DNA of 26,216 nucleotides, taken from the NCBI GenBank assembly GCA_003427395.1, contig BFEA01000018.1:3613744-3639959 (forward strand), written 5' to 3'. The notes beneath the pieces are model-generated. The model was not told where the DNA came from. It ran no database searches and worked only from the letters and a program-made list of their open reading frames with translations. The position numbers and the translations under genes were made by a program. Origin of the DNA: Chara braunii (taxonomy: Eukaryota > Streptophyta > Charophyceae > Charales > Characeae). Of this stretch, positions 1-9,855 are shown in pieces (within the stretch, counting starts at the first letter, position 1; every line of letters starts with the position of its first letter).

Positions 1-59
1 TTTTTTTTTTTTTTTTTTTTTTTTCCGTATGCCTTTGTGGTCGTTTGTTTGTTTACGAG

Positions 60-425
60 ACTCAAATGTGAGGTTGGGTCGAGGTTGTGAGATGACCGGT
101 CTTAGGCAAGGACCGGGATCGAACTTGTTTTTTTTTTTCTTTTTTTTTTTTAGTTTTTTCAAGTCGAGGGTCGTGGAACGAGCCCCCTATTGAATCTCAC
201 TTTTGTGCCTTCTGAGTTGAATGGTTTTCCCCCGAGGCAGCCAAAAGAAGGGGGCGGTCGACGAACGATTCAAGGCTGGGTTGAGGTTGTGAGGTGGCCG
301 GTCTTAGGCAAGGACTGAAATCAAACTCGGTTTTTTTTTTTTTTTTTTTTTTTTTTTAGCTTTTTTAAGTTGAGGGTCGTGGAACGAAGCCCCTACTGAA
401 TCCCACTTTTGTGCCTTGACGTCAA
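60..425. repeat. Tandem pair of ~200-bp poly-T-bearing repeats
   Basis: Two copies of one unit lie head to tail, at about 68-212 and 270-417, offset 202-206 bp. Each reads: GAGGTTGTGAG, then the CCGGTC...GACCGG-type hairpin around GGTCTTAGGCAAGGAC, a long T tract (about 127-151 and 331-357), then GGGTCGTGGAACGA and CACTTTTGTGCCTT. The T run at 1-24 may be the end of an earlier copy cut by the window edge. Read on the minus strand, unit 1 contains GTTCGATCC, resembling a Pol III B box, so a tRNA-derived SINE with an A-rich segment is possible. No A box was found. The pairing of the copies is seen directly; the SINE reading is a guess. Confidence 0.7.
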
Positions 426-775
426 CGATTTAGATGTTTCTGTAGATAAGTCAAGTCCAGGGGGTAGAGTGATCACCGAATGCGTGTATAAAAAGTTAGT
501 ATGGGTGGGCAAAAACGAGTGTACAAACCACAAAAAACTCTTGAAAATGCAATATAAAGCCAGACCTCCACAATGTGTAAGGTGTGATAAACAAGGCCCA
601 ATGCATCTCGCCTGCTCTCTGAGAGGACTTATCCCTTTGCCACTTCAGCCTCCCGACCCACTAAAACTTCGTCCCCTCTACAATCCCTTTGCCCTGGCTG
701 CACCCCCGCGCTTAGCGTGGTTACAATTGTTTTTCCCGTGTCCCGAAGGACAGCCAGACTTTTTGTCGTGGTATT
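409..775 (+). pseudogene. Possible gag-like (retrotransposon ORF1) fragment
   Basis: This is an open frame with no convincing start; the first codon of the open stretch is TTG inside the preceding repeat. Around 420-640 the translation has a hydrophilic stretch followed by RPPQCVRCDKQGPMHLAC, a degenerate zinc-knuckle-like pattern (CX2CX6HX2C). In LINE ORF1 proteins a CCHC knuckle commonly follows a short basic stretch with the sense 'YE-LP--C--C---GH'. The rest (about 640-775) is proline-rich and unrecognised. The frame runs on into the MITE at 776, which therefore interrupts or terminates it. It could equally be a chance ORF. The knuckle lacks the canonical GH spacing, and no endonuclease or reverse transcriptase sequence follows. 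Confidence 0.25.
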
Positions 776-899
776 GGGTGTCGCTGCCCTACTCTCCAAA
801 TATGCAAAATGGGACTGAATCCACCCCTAGAACACAGAAAGAGATACATTGCAATCTTTTTTGGCTTTTGTGCATGTGGAGAGTAGTGCAGTGAGGCCC
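776..899. mobile_element. Short MITE (~124 bp), GGG/CCC termini, ATT duplication
   Basis: The left end begins GGGTGTCGCTGCCCTACTCTC and the right end finishes GAGAGTAGTGCAGTGAGGCCC, an imperfect terminal inverted repeat. The 3-bp direct repeat ATT flanks it (773-775 and 900-902). The interior aligns by eye with 11215-11336 (reverse complement) and 14000-14100, sharing TGCAAAA, TGAATC, GATACA and TTTTGTGCA blocks in order. There is no coding capacity. It belongs with the larger GGGYCTCGC elements of this window. Confidence 0.75.
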
Positions 900-1005
900 A
901 TTATCGTGGTAGCGTTGTTCAGACATCCTGCGATAGGTCGGCACCTCGCACGCCTGAGCAGCGCATAGGACACCCGAGCACTGAAGCCTGAGAGGTAAGG
1001 GCATA

Positions 1006-1422
1006 GGGCCTCGCCGCACCACAGTCGAAAGGCGAAAAAATTCGACGGTTGTCAAAACAAATTCAACAACCTCTATTCGACAGTTTGCCCCCCTTTAACC
1101 ACACAGCATTGTAGAGTGCACGCACTTGTGAATGCAACTTGAAGATGGAAAAAGACGAATGTGCCAGAGGGTACGAAAAACATTAGTCCATCCCGACCTT
1201 ACCTCCCCTCACCGAATTTCGAAGAAAAGTCGACGGCGCAGCTGAGGAGTGTCGAAAACATTAGAGTAGCACGCTGGGGATTGAACAACTTTCGACAGGA
1301 GGTGTCGAGAAGCATGCTCTGACAACTGGCGAATTTATTTCCCGTCTCCGACTTCGACAGCCTATGTGGCGAAGAGAAAAACTGTCGAAAATTGCATTTT
1401 CGACAGTGGTGAGGCGAGACCC
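1006..1422. mobile_element. MITE (417 bp), GGGCCTCGC TIR, motif TGTCGAAA
   Basis: The left terminus GGGCCTCGCCGCACCAC continues into AGTCGAAA. The right terminus is TTTTCGACAGTGGTGAGG followed by CGAGACCC. About 22 of 25 terminal bases pair. ATA flanks both sides (1003-1005, 1423-1425), a 3-bp target-site duplication. The octamer TGTCGAAA/TTTCGACA or close variants recurs about eight times inside, in both orientations. A further TIR-like copy (TTCGACAGCCTATGTGGCG, about 1353-1371) lies just inside the right end. There is no ORF of note. The 3-bp duplication and GGG terminus recall PIF/Harbinger-type MITEs, but the duplication is not TWA, so the superfamily stays open. Confidence 0.85.
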
Positions 1423-1425
1423 ATA

Positions 1426-1917
1426 GTCACACCACGACGTTTTTCACTTTTACTTATGGACGTACTTACGGTCAGATGCATCCCAGTGCGGACGCAAATG
1501 CGGTTAGATACATTTTAGAAGTAGCTCTGGTGTGAGCACGCCCGAAGATGGAGAGAGCAGAGGGTTCGCCAGGAGCAATACGAGGTAACGAATGCGAGAG
1601 GAGGGGCTTCATAAACCATTTGAGAAAAACAAAAAAAGAGCAAAACAAAAAACAAAAAAAGAAACCACGACTGACTTTGTTGACTGACGCCTGGACGTAA
1701 TTGCGGTCAAATACATACATTCCCGAAAGTTCCCCTTTGCGTTTGCTCTCCCATCGGCGCAGTGTCGGGACCTGCGAATTAACGAGATCCGTCGATCTCC
1801 CTAACTCTCCGTAGCGAATGGACGGTCAGATAATAATTATTAATAATAATAAAAAAAAAACTTTCAATAATAATAAAGAAAAAAAAAAATCTATACTAGA
1901 AACCCGCCAACGACCGC
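1426..1917. other. Non-coding spacer, A/T-rich at its right end
   Basis: No gene is recognised. The stretch holds AAACAAAAAA tracts near 1627-1663 and an AATAAT-rich simple region at about 1831-1893. The two phrases GGTCAGATGCAT and GGTCAAATACAT recur at about 1470 and 1706 but show no larger repeat. Confidence 0.6.
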
Positions 1918-1920
1918 CAG

Positions 1921-2084
1921 GGGCCAAGTCCCACTAGCAGCGTTGAGCTACCTCAACGCCTGAATGAGGACGCTTTTGCGGAGATGTGCAGAAATGGTGT
2001 TGAGTTTTCTGAACTGCACGTCTCCACAAACACGTCCAGATTCAGGCGTTGAGGTAGCTCAACACTGCTAGTGGGACTTGGCCC
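1921..2084. mobile_element. Foldback MITE (164 bp) with 45-bp arms
   Basis: The arms 1921-1965 and 2040-2084 are inverted copies with one mismatch in 45 (C/T near 1941). Partial pairing continues inward, GGACG...GCGGAGATGTGCA against TGCACGTCTCC...CGTCC, so nearly the whole element is one hairpin. It starts GGGCCAAGTCCCACTAGCAG and ends with its complement. CAG flanks it on both sides (1918-1920, 2085-2087). The arm itself holds a small palindrome, GTTGAG ctac CTCAAC. Non-coding. Confidence 0.9.
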
Positions 2085-2087
2085 CAG

Positions 2088-2344
2088 CTCCCCCCTCTTC
2101 ACCGCACGACCACACCACCCCACAACACCCTCTCCTACTACAACCGCCCAGTTGCCTCACGAGACGACTGGTCGGTCTTGGTTGGCGACCACAACCTTAT
2201 TTAATGTGCATAACGACGCCATACATATATATCCCCACTGACACACCCGATGCCATTCCCCATATGGAAACCCTGCACTACACGACAAAAACACATCCAC
2301 GTATACGCAGCTATCCTGGCTGCGAATAAATAGATAGATTGTTC

Positions 2345-2381
<37 letters not shown>

Positions 2382-2529
2382 CAACACTTTATATTGAACA
2401 AACTCAATTCGAGGCATTAGCCGGTTTCGCTTACAGCCCGCTTTGCTGGGTGTGACTCTACAATCAACATGCTTAAACAATTATTTACTCATTACTGCAG
2501 TTCTGGCCTAATTCAAGCTTGACACCAAT
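2088..2529. other. Non-coding spacer with a 32-base T tract
   Basis: C-rich sequence (2088-2170) is followed by AATAAA at about 2326 and an uninterrupted T run at 2346-2377. No convincing gene is seen. The T run could be the A-tail of a minus-strand retrocopy, but no body sequence was recognised. Confidence 0.55.
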
Positions 2530-2532
2530 ATA

Positions 2533-2942
2533 GGGCCTCGCCACACCACTCTTGAAACCCGGTTTTCAAGAGTTGGAGTCGTCACCATACAACCACTTGA
2601 GAGTTATGGCCCGAAAACTCTTTCGAGAGTTGTCAGAACCTCGTTTCGAGAGTAGCTTTCTAAAATCCTAAACGCCCAGCCTGCAGCACCGCTCTTTTCA
2701 AGCGTCCTCCCGAGNGCACTCGAAGGACTCTCGATTTTCGAGGGTTGTCAGGTCGTTATCCTGAGGCCATTCGGAAAAAAACAAAGTTGTACGACTCTCG
2801 TTTTGCATTCTTTGTCCAACACTATCACCCTTTCGAGAGTGCTGTGTGGCGAGGGGCCCGAAACTCTCGAAAACCCAACTCTTGAGAACGTCTGACAACT
2901 TTTAAAAAATTTCCCCGTTTCGAGAGTGGTGTGGCGAGGCCC
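2533..2942. mobile_element. MITE (410 bp), GGGCCTCGC TIR, motif CTCTCGAAA
   Basis: The left end is GGGCCTCGCCACACCAC then TCTTGAAACC. The right end is GTTTCGAGAGTGGTGTGG then CGAGGCCC. The termini are near-perfect inverted repeats over about 25 bases, and ATA flanks both sides (2530-2532, 2943-2945). CTCTCGAAA/TTTCGAGAG or close variants recur many times inside. An internal TIR-like copy (TTTCGAGAGTGCTGTGTGGC at about 2831-2850) sits about 95 bp inside the right end. Length, layout and phrases such as GGTTGTCA match the element at 1006-1422, but the repeated motif differs. One ambiguous base lies at 2715. Confidence 0.88.
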
Positions 2943-2945
2943 ATA

Positions 2946-3279
2946 AGGGCGTTGTCGCGCGCGGCGGTCCCTCACCCCGCTGGGAGCGCCGAACCTCATG
3001 GTCGTGTCACGCAGGATGTATTCCTGAAAAGAACCGATCACCAGTCCGACCGTGCGCGCGTGCTATACCTCTCACGACACCCCACGACAGGTCGGGGAGC
3101 CGCGAGGTACAACTTACCTCTACCCGAGGGGTTGTTACCACCCTTAGGTAGGCGTATCCCTGCTGAGCTATCGGCCCACGTGCGAAGGTTTTTACATGCG
3201 TGAGTAGAGGTAGGTCGGCCGAGGGCGTTTGCTCGATCACTGTAGTATGAAATGGGGTACGCGCGGTAAGACGCCTAGG
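2946..3279. other. Unassigned GC-rich stretch
   Basis: Open frames of 77-97 codons run on both strands (for example 2931-3203 plus, 3007-3240 minus). None has a recognisable motif, and the plus frame starts inside the adjacent MITE. I see no gene that I can support. Confidence 0.5.
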
Positions 3280-4880
3280 ACTGACCTGTTAGATACTCAG
3301 GTCGAACTTCTGCGACGGTCGTCTATTCGCGCTTCTGTTCCAAAGACACATTCTCCTTCTGACCACTATGTTCAAAGTATCAAAACAAAACCTTGTCACT
3401 ACCAAACGATATTATACTCTACTCAACGTAGGACTGATCATAAGATAACATATAAGACTTGATTATGAATATCGAGGTATTACCGTTGGAACCCTTCCCA
3501 CTTTCACAAGTGCTGAGTGTCCAGACTCTTCAACAGATCAGGTCCAGTTCAATCCCAAACTCACGAACAAAACAGACCTGCACAACATAATGCAAAAACA
3601 GTTCACATGCCATGCACTAACGGCGTCAACCATCAACCATTGACATTGTCCCTCACTTCCCAAACCATGCATGACAGCTCTATCTATCCTGAGATGCAAG
3701 CCCATCTCCCTTCACATTTATTCAAAGGACCCTTAAGAGTGACCAGGACCATTTAGGCGATGACCACAGGTGACAGTTTTACTGACCACAAGGTTTGATT
3801 TTAGATATAGGTATCAAGTCAAGGTGGAAAGAGTTGAATCGGCAACGACCGACCTGTTATCGAGTGATAACAGAAAATTAAGTCTTTTATGTAGGACTTC
3901 TCCTTCAATTGCAGTAGACCAACGCAAAGACCTGCACACACACAGGTCAACAAGGATTCAACATCCCCACTTGACTTCCCACATGTTTATATCTAAGGGT
4001 CAAGTCCTTAGATCTGGTTTGTGAGTTTTGGGATCAACATCCCAGTGCCTAATCCCTAACTTCTAACTATCCAAAGTCATCTTGTCACTCTACCTCCTTC
4101 TGTTTCAAGGAGTCTCTTGCCTATGTCCTATGTCGTCTTAGGGAAACTTATATTTCCCTTACTCTCAGTCCTTGCATTTCACTCTGGTAGATAAGCAGAC
4201 CCTTTGATACTTTATATGGTAGTCTGACCGAGATCAACTCAAGCCAGTGGCGGATTCTCCGATGAACTGCAACTACACGAAGTATCTTCTTTCTCTGATT
4301 CCTTTTACCTGCGGTGTTTCGTTTTTTTCTTGCGTTCCTTTTAGGGACCTTTGGAGTCGCTCCCGATGGAGCATTCCCTTTTTCCTTCTCGTTTCTTCTT
4401 GACCTGACATACATAAGTAGTAGGCCGATTCACCCGGGAATCTTCCACGACTTGATCAATTCTAAACAATTTGTTAGTCAGAAGAGTAATCGAGTCGCCC
4501 CACGGGAGCACCCAGCCACCCTTCAAAGTCCAAGCAACCAAGTAGTTCAGGCATTCTAGTCCAAGCAATCGGATAAGTCAACCATGAGTATCCTTTTATC
4601 AATTAAGCAGGTGGTTAGGAGGTTCATGTTGAGCCGTCTCAACACTTGACCCTACATTCAGAGAACATTCTAGATCCAGGTGTTAGTACAGAGTTCAAGT
4701 TAATAATAGGTGACTTTCCCGGAAGCCTCCTATTACTCCTTGATCAAAACTCAGTCTATTTCTACAAGTGTAATAGGATGACCCTACGAGACTCACCTTA
4801 CTACTTACTTAGAGTCAGACGAGCCAGGATTAAGTCAGTGGACTTAGGCAAGCCGAAGTGTCTAACTTGGTACGTTAGAA
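3280..4880. repeat. Hairpin-rich non-coding block
   Basis: Short perfect inverted repeats occur throughout: GACCTG...CAGGTC at 3283-3303 and again at 3929-3948, CTGTTATC gagt GATAACAG at 3854-3873, TGGGAT...ATCCCA at 4029-4044, AGGGAAA...TTTCCCT at 4140-4159, GATTC...GAATC at 4427-4442, and TGTTGAG ccgt CTCAACA at 4627-4644. No gene is recognised; the ORFs are short and lack motifs. The right part (from about 4430) starts to show the CGGGA-core palindromes of the neighbouring array, so this may be a diverged flank of it. Confidence 0.6.
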
Positions 4881-6330
4881 TGTAGCCAAGCAGGCTATAG
4901 GATGACCCCATTGGAGCCTCCTATTAGTACTTATTTATGCCACCTGTCAGTCATACCTAGACAAGTAGTAGGGTTATTCACTCGGTAGTATCCCTCTACT
5001 GCCCAAACACAATTATCATTAGTAGACCTCTGAATCAAACAAGTACTAAGATAATTCTCCCGGGAGTTACCCTACGACCAGTTTGATGAGTAGGAGATCA
5101 GTCAAAACAACTCCAAGTTAAGTCGCCTTGACCGTTCCCCTACTTTACCCACTCATCGTGAATGAGCAAGAGGTATGTCGACTTTCACGGCAGTCGACCA
5201 GATTGACTTAGACTTAGGAGTTCGTGTACTCACCCGGGAGTACTTAATTCCCTTCCTAAGTCTAGTCAGATCAAGTGATAGGAGAACTCCACGGGAGCCT
5301 CCCATAACCTGATTTAAATAATTAGGCCATTAGCATCCGAACGATGCCAATTCATTAGTCATTCCAAAACAAGTAGCAGGTTTACTCACCCGGGAGTATC
5401 CCTTTTACCTGTTCATAATCAACTCACTATTTTCCTCGTTAGAAGACCTCTTGATCAAACAAGTACTAGGATAACCCACTCGGGAGTCACCCTACTACCA
5501 GTCTGATGCATAGGAGATCAGTCAACTTTCGCGGAAGCCGACCAGATTGACTTAGACTTAGGAGTTCGTGTACTCACTCGGGAGTACTTAATTCCCTTCC
5601 TAAGTCTAGTCAAATCAAGTGAGAGGAGAACCCTACGGGAGCCTCCTGTAACCTGATTCAATGTTAATTAGATAAACCATTAGTAACTTAAACAAGCCAA
5701 CTTCTCATTTTATACCAAAACAGTTAGCAGGGTTACTCACCCGGGAGTACCCCTTTTACTTGCCCAAACATAATCAACTCATTCTTTCCTTGTTAATTGA
5801 TCCCCAGATCAAGCATAGTATTAGGAAACCCTCCCGGGAGTCACCCTAATACCAGTTCGATGCGTAGGCGATCAAGACCATTTTTAGGTTAGTTTGACCT
5901 GATCGTTCATATTAATTGAGTAAGAGGTATTGTTGACTAACACGGAAACCGCACGGATCGATCTAGACTTAGGAGTTCGTGTACTCACCCGGGAGTACTT
6001 ATTTCCCCTCCTAAGTCTAGTCAGATCAGTGATAGGAAAACCCCATGGGAGCCTCCTATTACCTCTGCTTTTGTTAGTTGTTTGAAGACGTGTACCCCAC
6101 GGGAGTACCGGATTAGTCATGCTTTGATTAATCGCTTGAAGACATATACTCCACGGGAGTACCGGATTAGTTTTGGATTTAGTTGGTAAGTCAACAGAGA
6201 AGACGCAAGATATCTTCTCGCCATCAATGCATGCATGTCAAAAGTCAACTAGTTAGGTGGATGGCTGAGTAGTTCGCAGGACGAGTACCCTTTTAGTCAT
6301 TCCACACAGGTAGCGTGACGACCCCAACAG
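4880..6330. repeat. Tandem array of palindrome-bearing units (~350-410 bp)
   Basis: Units repeat with landmarks at 5211, 5555 and 5966 (GACTTAGGAGTTCGTG) and at about 4966, 5373 and 5723 (GTAG/GCAGG-TTACTCAC). Each full unit carries four palindromes: GTACTC acccgg GAGTAC inside arms TAGACTTAGG/CCTAAGTCTA; GGAGAACYCYACGGGAGCC; GCAGGRTTACTCACCCGGG; and AGGATAACCCACTCGGGAG. All share a CGGGAG core. Around 6081-6170 a shorter unit of about 57 bp with CCACGGGAGTACCGGATTAG is repeated twice. Non-coding. The function is unknown; it could be a satellite, part of a large retroelement, or a structured RNA array. Confidence 0.85.
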
Positions 6331-6865
6331 ATGCCTCCATCATACTGCCTTAGTTTTCTCAAGACCAAGTAGGCTAAGTTCCTTCTTGGTTCGTTCCTAG
6401 GTTCATTTTTCTCACCTCAGACAGATTCTCAACTCAAGTATATAATACTTTTACTTTTGATATTTAGGTCCTGAAGAAAAGACATAAACAGTATATCACA
6501 CAGTTACACATGCAGTTCGATGGGAGGGTATAACCTGTAAGGGTATATGGAAAGAGAATGAAGCGCGCGTACCTTAAGGTTCCCTGCCTCCAGAGTTCCT
6601 CCTGAACTCCGGCAGAGCTCCCGCAATCGCTCTGCTTTTGTCCGTCTACTTGGTTTATACAATGATTTTCTGAAATTTTTATAATTAGCAAAAGAGAACA
6701 TACTCAATTAAACACCATCAAATACTTATATCGGAAGAGATAGGTTTTCGAGAGCAAATGATATGAATGGAAGAAGACGGAGGAGGTATATACCATCACA
6801 AATGTGATGACGTTTCTTCTCCTTCCTAATGCCTCACAATCCTCGTCAGTTTAGTCCTCAGTCAA
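6331..6865. other. Non-coding spacer
   Basis: No gene is recognised. The minus-strand frames (for example 6464-6691) have no motif. A TATATAATA stretch lies near 6439. A small palindrome GAGTTCctccTGAACTC is at about 6593-6610. Confidence 0.45.
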
Positions 6866-6962
6866 ACAAATAATAATAAAATCAATAAACACCAATACTG
6901 ATAATAATAATAATATTAAATAATAGTAATAAACGATAATAATAATAATAATAATAATAAAA
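6866..6962. repeat. AAT-type microsatellite
   Basis: Interrupted (AAT/ATA)n runs, with the cleanest stretch at about 6936-6961. Confidence 0.85.
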
Positions 6963-8146
6963 GGTAGCATTTCCTCGCTAACTTCCAGAAAGATCAAAGA
7001 AAGGACCTTCTTCCTTTCATTTTCTCTTTTCCTCAGACATTTCCCTCACTCCTTCTCTCTTCACCTTCCTCCTTTCTCACTTCTCACTCTTTCTTTTCCC
7101 TGCATAACCCTGCCTTCTCCTTACTTTGCTATTTGGTTCTCACTATTCCTGTTTACTTTCATCCCCTCTTATACTTGTCTGTCCATAGGTCCGACCAAGT
7201 TCAAAGGACCCCTATCTAAGTTGTCATAGGTATGTCCAAGGCAGATCCGAACTGAGTCATACGTCCCCAGTTTGATGGTCTACTTAGTTTTGTCAGCAAT
7301 GCCAATTGTATCAATGTACGTCCAGGCTTGAGCCCGGTACCGGTACCGGCGAACCCAGTCAATATCACGTATAAGTAAGGGATCAGTGAGCAAAACAGGC
7401 ATGCATTCTGTTGCCGATGATGCGGAGGTGCTGTTGCAGCGGCTCGTGCTACGGGATCTGCAGGTTGTCCGTACCTAGCGAGGTCGCGAGGGTTTGAACT
7501 GCATATCCGTAGGTTAGCTGACGCAGATAGGTCTTAATGGTCAAGTGTGGACCAGTTTATAGTTGAGTCAGCGAAGGCACTCCTAGCACCGACAGCAAAA
7601 TAAAGTCCCAGTCGTACTTTGTCCAGTCAGCAGGTACCTAGTACCGATCTCATCAAAGTCCAGTTCTGCAAGTACCGTGTGGGACTGTGCATACTCAGGG
7701 CCCGGAAGAAATGAGGCGGTCCAGCCACGAACGGTAGTATAAATCCAGAGGAAGCTTCCAGTCATTCATTCATTTGTTGCGCGCGCCATGCGGAAGCGCT
7801 GCCACAGCGACTTGTGCAAGGAGGTCTGCAGAGAGTCTAGTTTGGAGTTGAAGTGGGCAGGGAAGGAGAATGTAATCACAATGTAGCGGTAGAAGCGGCC
7901 ATTGCCGCCATAGCCATAGTTAGAGTTTAGTGTGTGTGTGCGCGTGAGCAGCGGAATAGGGCGTAGTGACGAATGGTGAGCTTGTACAGGCTCTGATGAG
8001 CCATAGCCATCTGAAGTGAGCATGCATCTAAACTGTGTCCTTTGTTGCCATATCTCTGAGATCTGAGTGGGCGCCTGTCGCCGGTTGGCTGTGCTGCCTG
8101 ATTACATGCATGTGAAGTGTGAAAGAAGGCAAGTTTGTCTGCAATA
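6963..8146. other. Non-coding stretch: pyrimidine-rich then unassigned
   Basis: 7000-7130 is C/T-rich (CTTCCTTTCATTTTCTC and similar). From 7180 the sequence is mixed and shows no recognisable coding motif in any frame. TATAAAT at 7738-7744 is followed at 7788 by an ATG opening a 32-codon ORF rich in charged residues. That could be a promoter with a short leader ORF, but nothing else supports it. TACCGGTACCGG at about 7337 is a small palindromic cluster. Confidence 0.4.
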
Positions 8147-8192
8147 ATAAAAACAACAATAATAATAATTATAATAATAATAATAATCATAG
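8147..8192. repeat. AAT-type microsatellite
   Basis: (AAT)n with interruptions, about 8155-8188. It produces the poly-isoleucine translations seen in several frames. Confidence 0.85.
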
Positions 8193-9017
8193 TATATTAT
8201 TTTTGCAAGGATATGAACGATAATGAGAATCTGCAATCAAACTGCAGCATACATATGAGACCAGATAGCCAAAACCTCAAACTAGTAGCAGAATTGTCGT
8301 ACGAGTTTCACCAAACAAACAAGTGACAACGTTGAAGTGATCTCAGCATCATCAATAAAAGAACCAATGCCGATATCCTATCTGGTGCCCAGCGCCCAGA
8401 CTACAAATGACAGATCCTACCTGTCCTATCTACCACGTCGCATGTGGCGTCTACAGCTCCCTGCAGTACGAGCAGGTCCCGGTCAATGCCGACTGCCTCA
8501 GACATCAGGTAACTTTTCACCAGCTGACTTCTCTTCCCATCCCTTCTGCTTTCTCTTCTCTCTCTTTCTCTCTCCTCCTACCTTCTCAGTCTAGTCTGGG
8601 TTCTTCTACGGGACTACTGCAGTACTAGAGATGGTTACGAATTTTGGTGACATATGAGACAACGACATTGGGACTACGAGTTGAGGACTATTTAGGGATC
8701 TGATTTCATCTTCCTTTCGGAGATGTACTGGGATATTGTGAGACTTGCCATTTGCGACATTTCGGATTTTCGTCACTTCTGACAGTTCAAGATACTATCT
8801 TTGGAATCATTGAGTTGACGTCATCTTCCTCCTCCTCTTCCTTCGTCTCTTACCTGTTTTTTCTCTCATCCTCCGCAAACGCAGCGCGATCTGTCGTGAA
8901 GTGCGACATGCCGAGGCCACTGCATGGAGAATCCGACCATCGCACATTTCGCCTTCCAACAAGTCGGATGGATGACGAGTCCAAGCTCAACAACATCGCC
9001 GGCACCGATCGCACGAC
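8193..9017. other. Non-coding stretch with a possible splice donor
   Basis: No gene is recognised. At about 8508-8514 the sequence CAG|GTAACT resembles a 5' splice site and is followed by a pyrimidine-rich run (8525-8590). The segment around 8380-8406 resembles 11959-11985. It may be a fragment of a 5' exon, but no protein similarity was seen. Confidence 0.35.
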
Positions 9018-9590
9018 TTGTCCTCCTCTTCCTTTCCCCTCTCCTTCTCTCCTCCTCCTCCTTCTTCTTTTACTTCTTTTTCTTCCTCTTTCTTCTTCTT
9101 CTTCTTCTTCTTCTTCTTCTTCTTCTTCTTCTTCTTCTTGCTCGCCTCCTCCTTCACTTGCGAGCCCGTATTCGTTCTGCGTTCCCCTTCTGCCCTTGCT
9201 TGCTTACCTTCCCTGCGCACACTCTATGCCAGCTTATGCTACCCTCACGCGGCTCCCCCTTCCGCTCTTCTTTGCGCCCTCCCCCTTCTTCTTCTTCTTT
9301 TTCTTCTCGTCACTTCCTTCCCTCGCAGTTTCCTCCCATCCCGCGCTTCCTTTCCTCTTTCCCGCGATACTTCATCTCCTGCCTTCGCTTCCTTCGCGAG
9401 TTCCCTTCCTCCAACCCGCGCACTCCTCCCCGTTCTTGCGCCCGTGCATCATCCTTTCCCGGCGCACGCGCGTCATCTTTCAAGTCGAGACCCCCCCTGC
9501 ACTTGCACTACGTATTGCGCTATCTCTTCCTTCCTCCCACGCTACTGAACATGCCATGTTCCTTGATCACACGCCCTGCCTGTAGCCAAG
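9018..9590. repeat. Pyrimidine-rich block with (CTT)n microsatellite
   Basis: A perfect (CTT)n runs from about 9090 to 9139 inside a plus strand that stays strongly C/T-rich to about 9560. Every frame is open because T/C codons avoid stops, giving serine/leucine/phenylalanine-rich translations of up to 277 codons. These are composition artefacts, not genes. Confidence 0.85.
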
Positions 9591-9855
9591 CTCGACCGGG
9601 TAGCAAACGAGGCGGGAGGTGTTGATAATGAATCTACCCCACTACCCGGGCAGTTCCATTAAGGTATTTTTAATAAAGTGAGTTGTGAAAACAAAAAGAA
9701 AAAGGAAAAGATCAACAAAAAATTAAAAAAAATAAAAATGAGAGAAATAATAAAGTAAAATAAAGAATAAAAACTAACAAAATCTAACAGTTAACGGCCC
9801 TAAACTGCCAAGTGTCGGACCCGATATACTCGGTTTCAACTAACCTTAACTAATT
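9591..9855. other. Spacer with A-rich tract
   Basis: AATAAA is at 9672-9677. An A-rich tract of about 100 bases (9687-9785) follows. It could be the decayed tail of a retrocopy on the plus strand. No body sequence was recognised. Confidence 0.45.

Noticed and set aside
1006-1422. Assignment of the MITEs to PIF/Harbinger on the basis of GGG ends and 3-bp duplications
   Set aside because: The duplications seen (ATA, ATT, TAT, CAA, CAG) are not the TWA expected, so the superfamily is left open.
2931-3240. Overlapping open frames on both strands in GC-rich sequence
   Set aside because: No motif. The plus frame starts in a MITE terminus, and no rRNA similarity was recognised on reading.
8752-9625. 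Long overlapping open frames (up to 277 codons) in three frames
   Set aside because: They follow from the C/T-rich, stop-poor composition and the (CTT)n repeat. Translations are low-complexity Ser/Leu/Phe and no frame is favoured.
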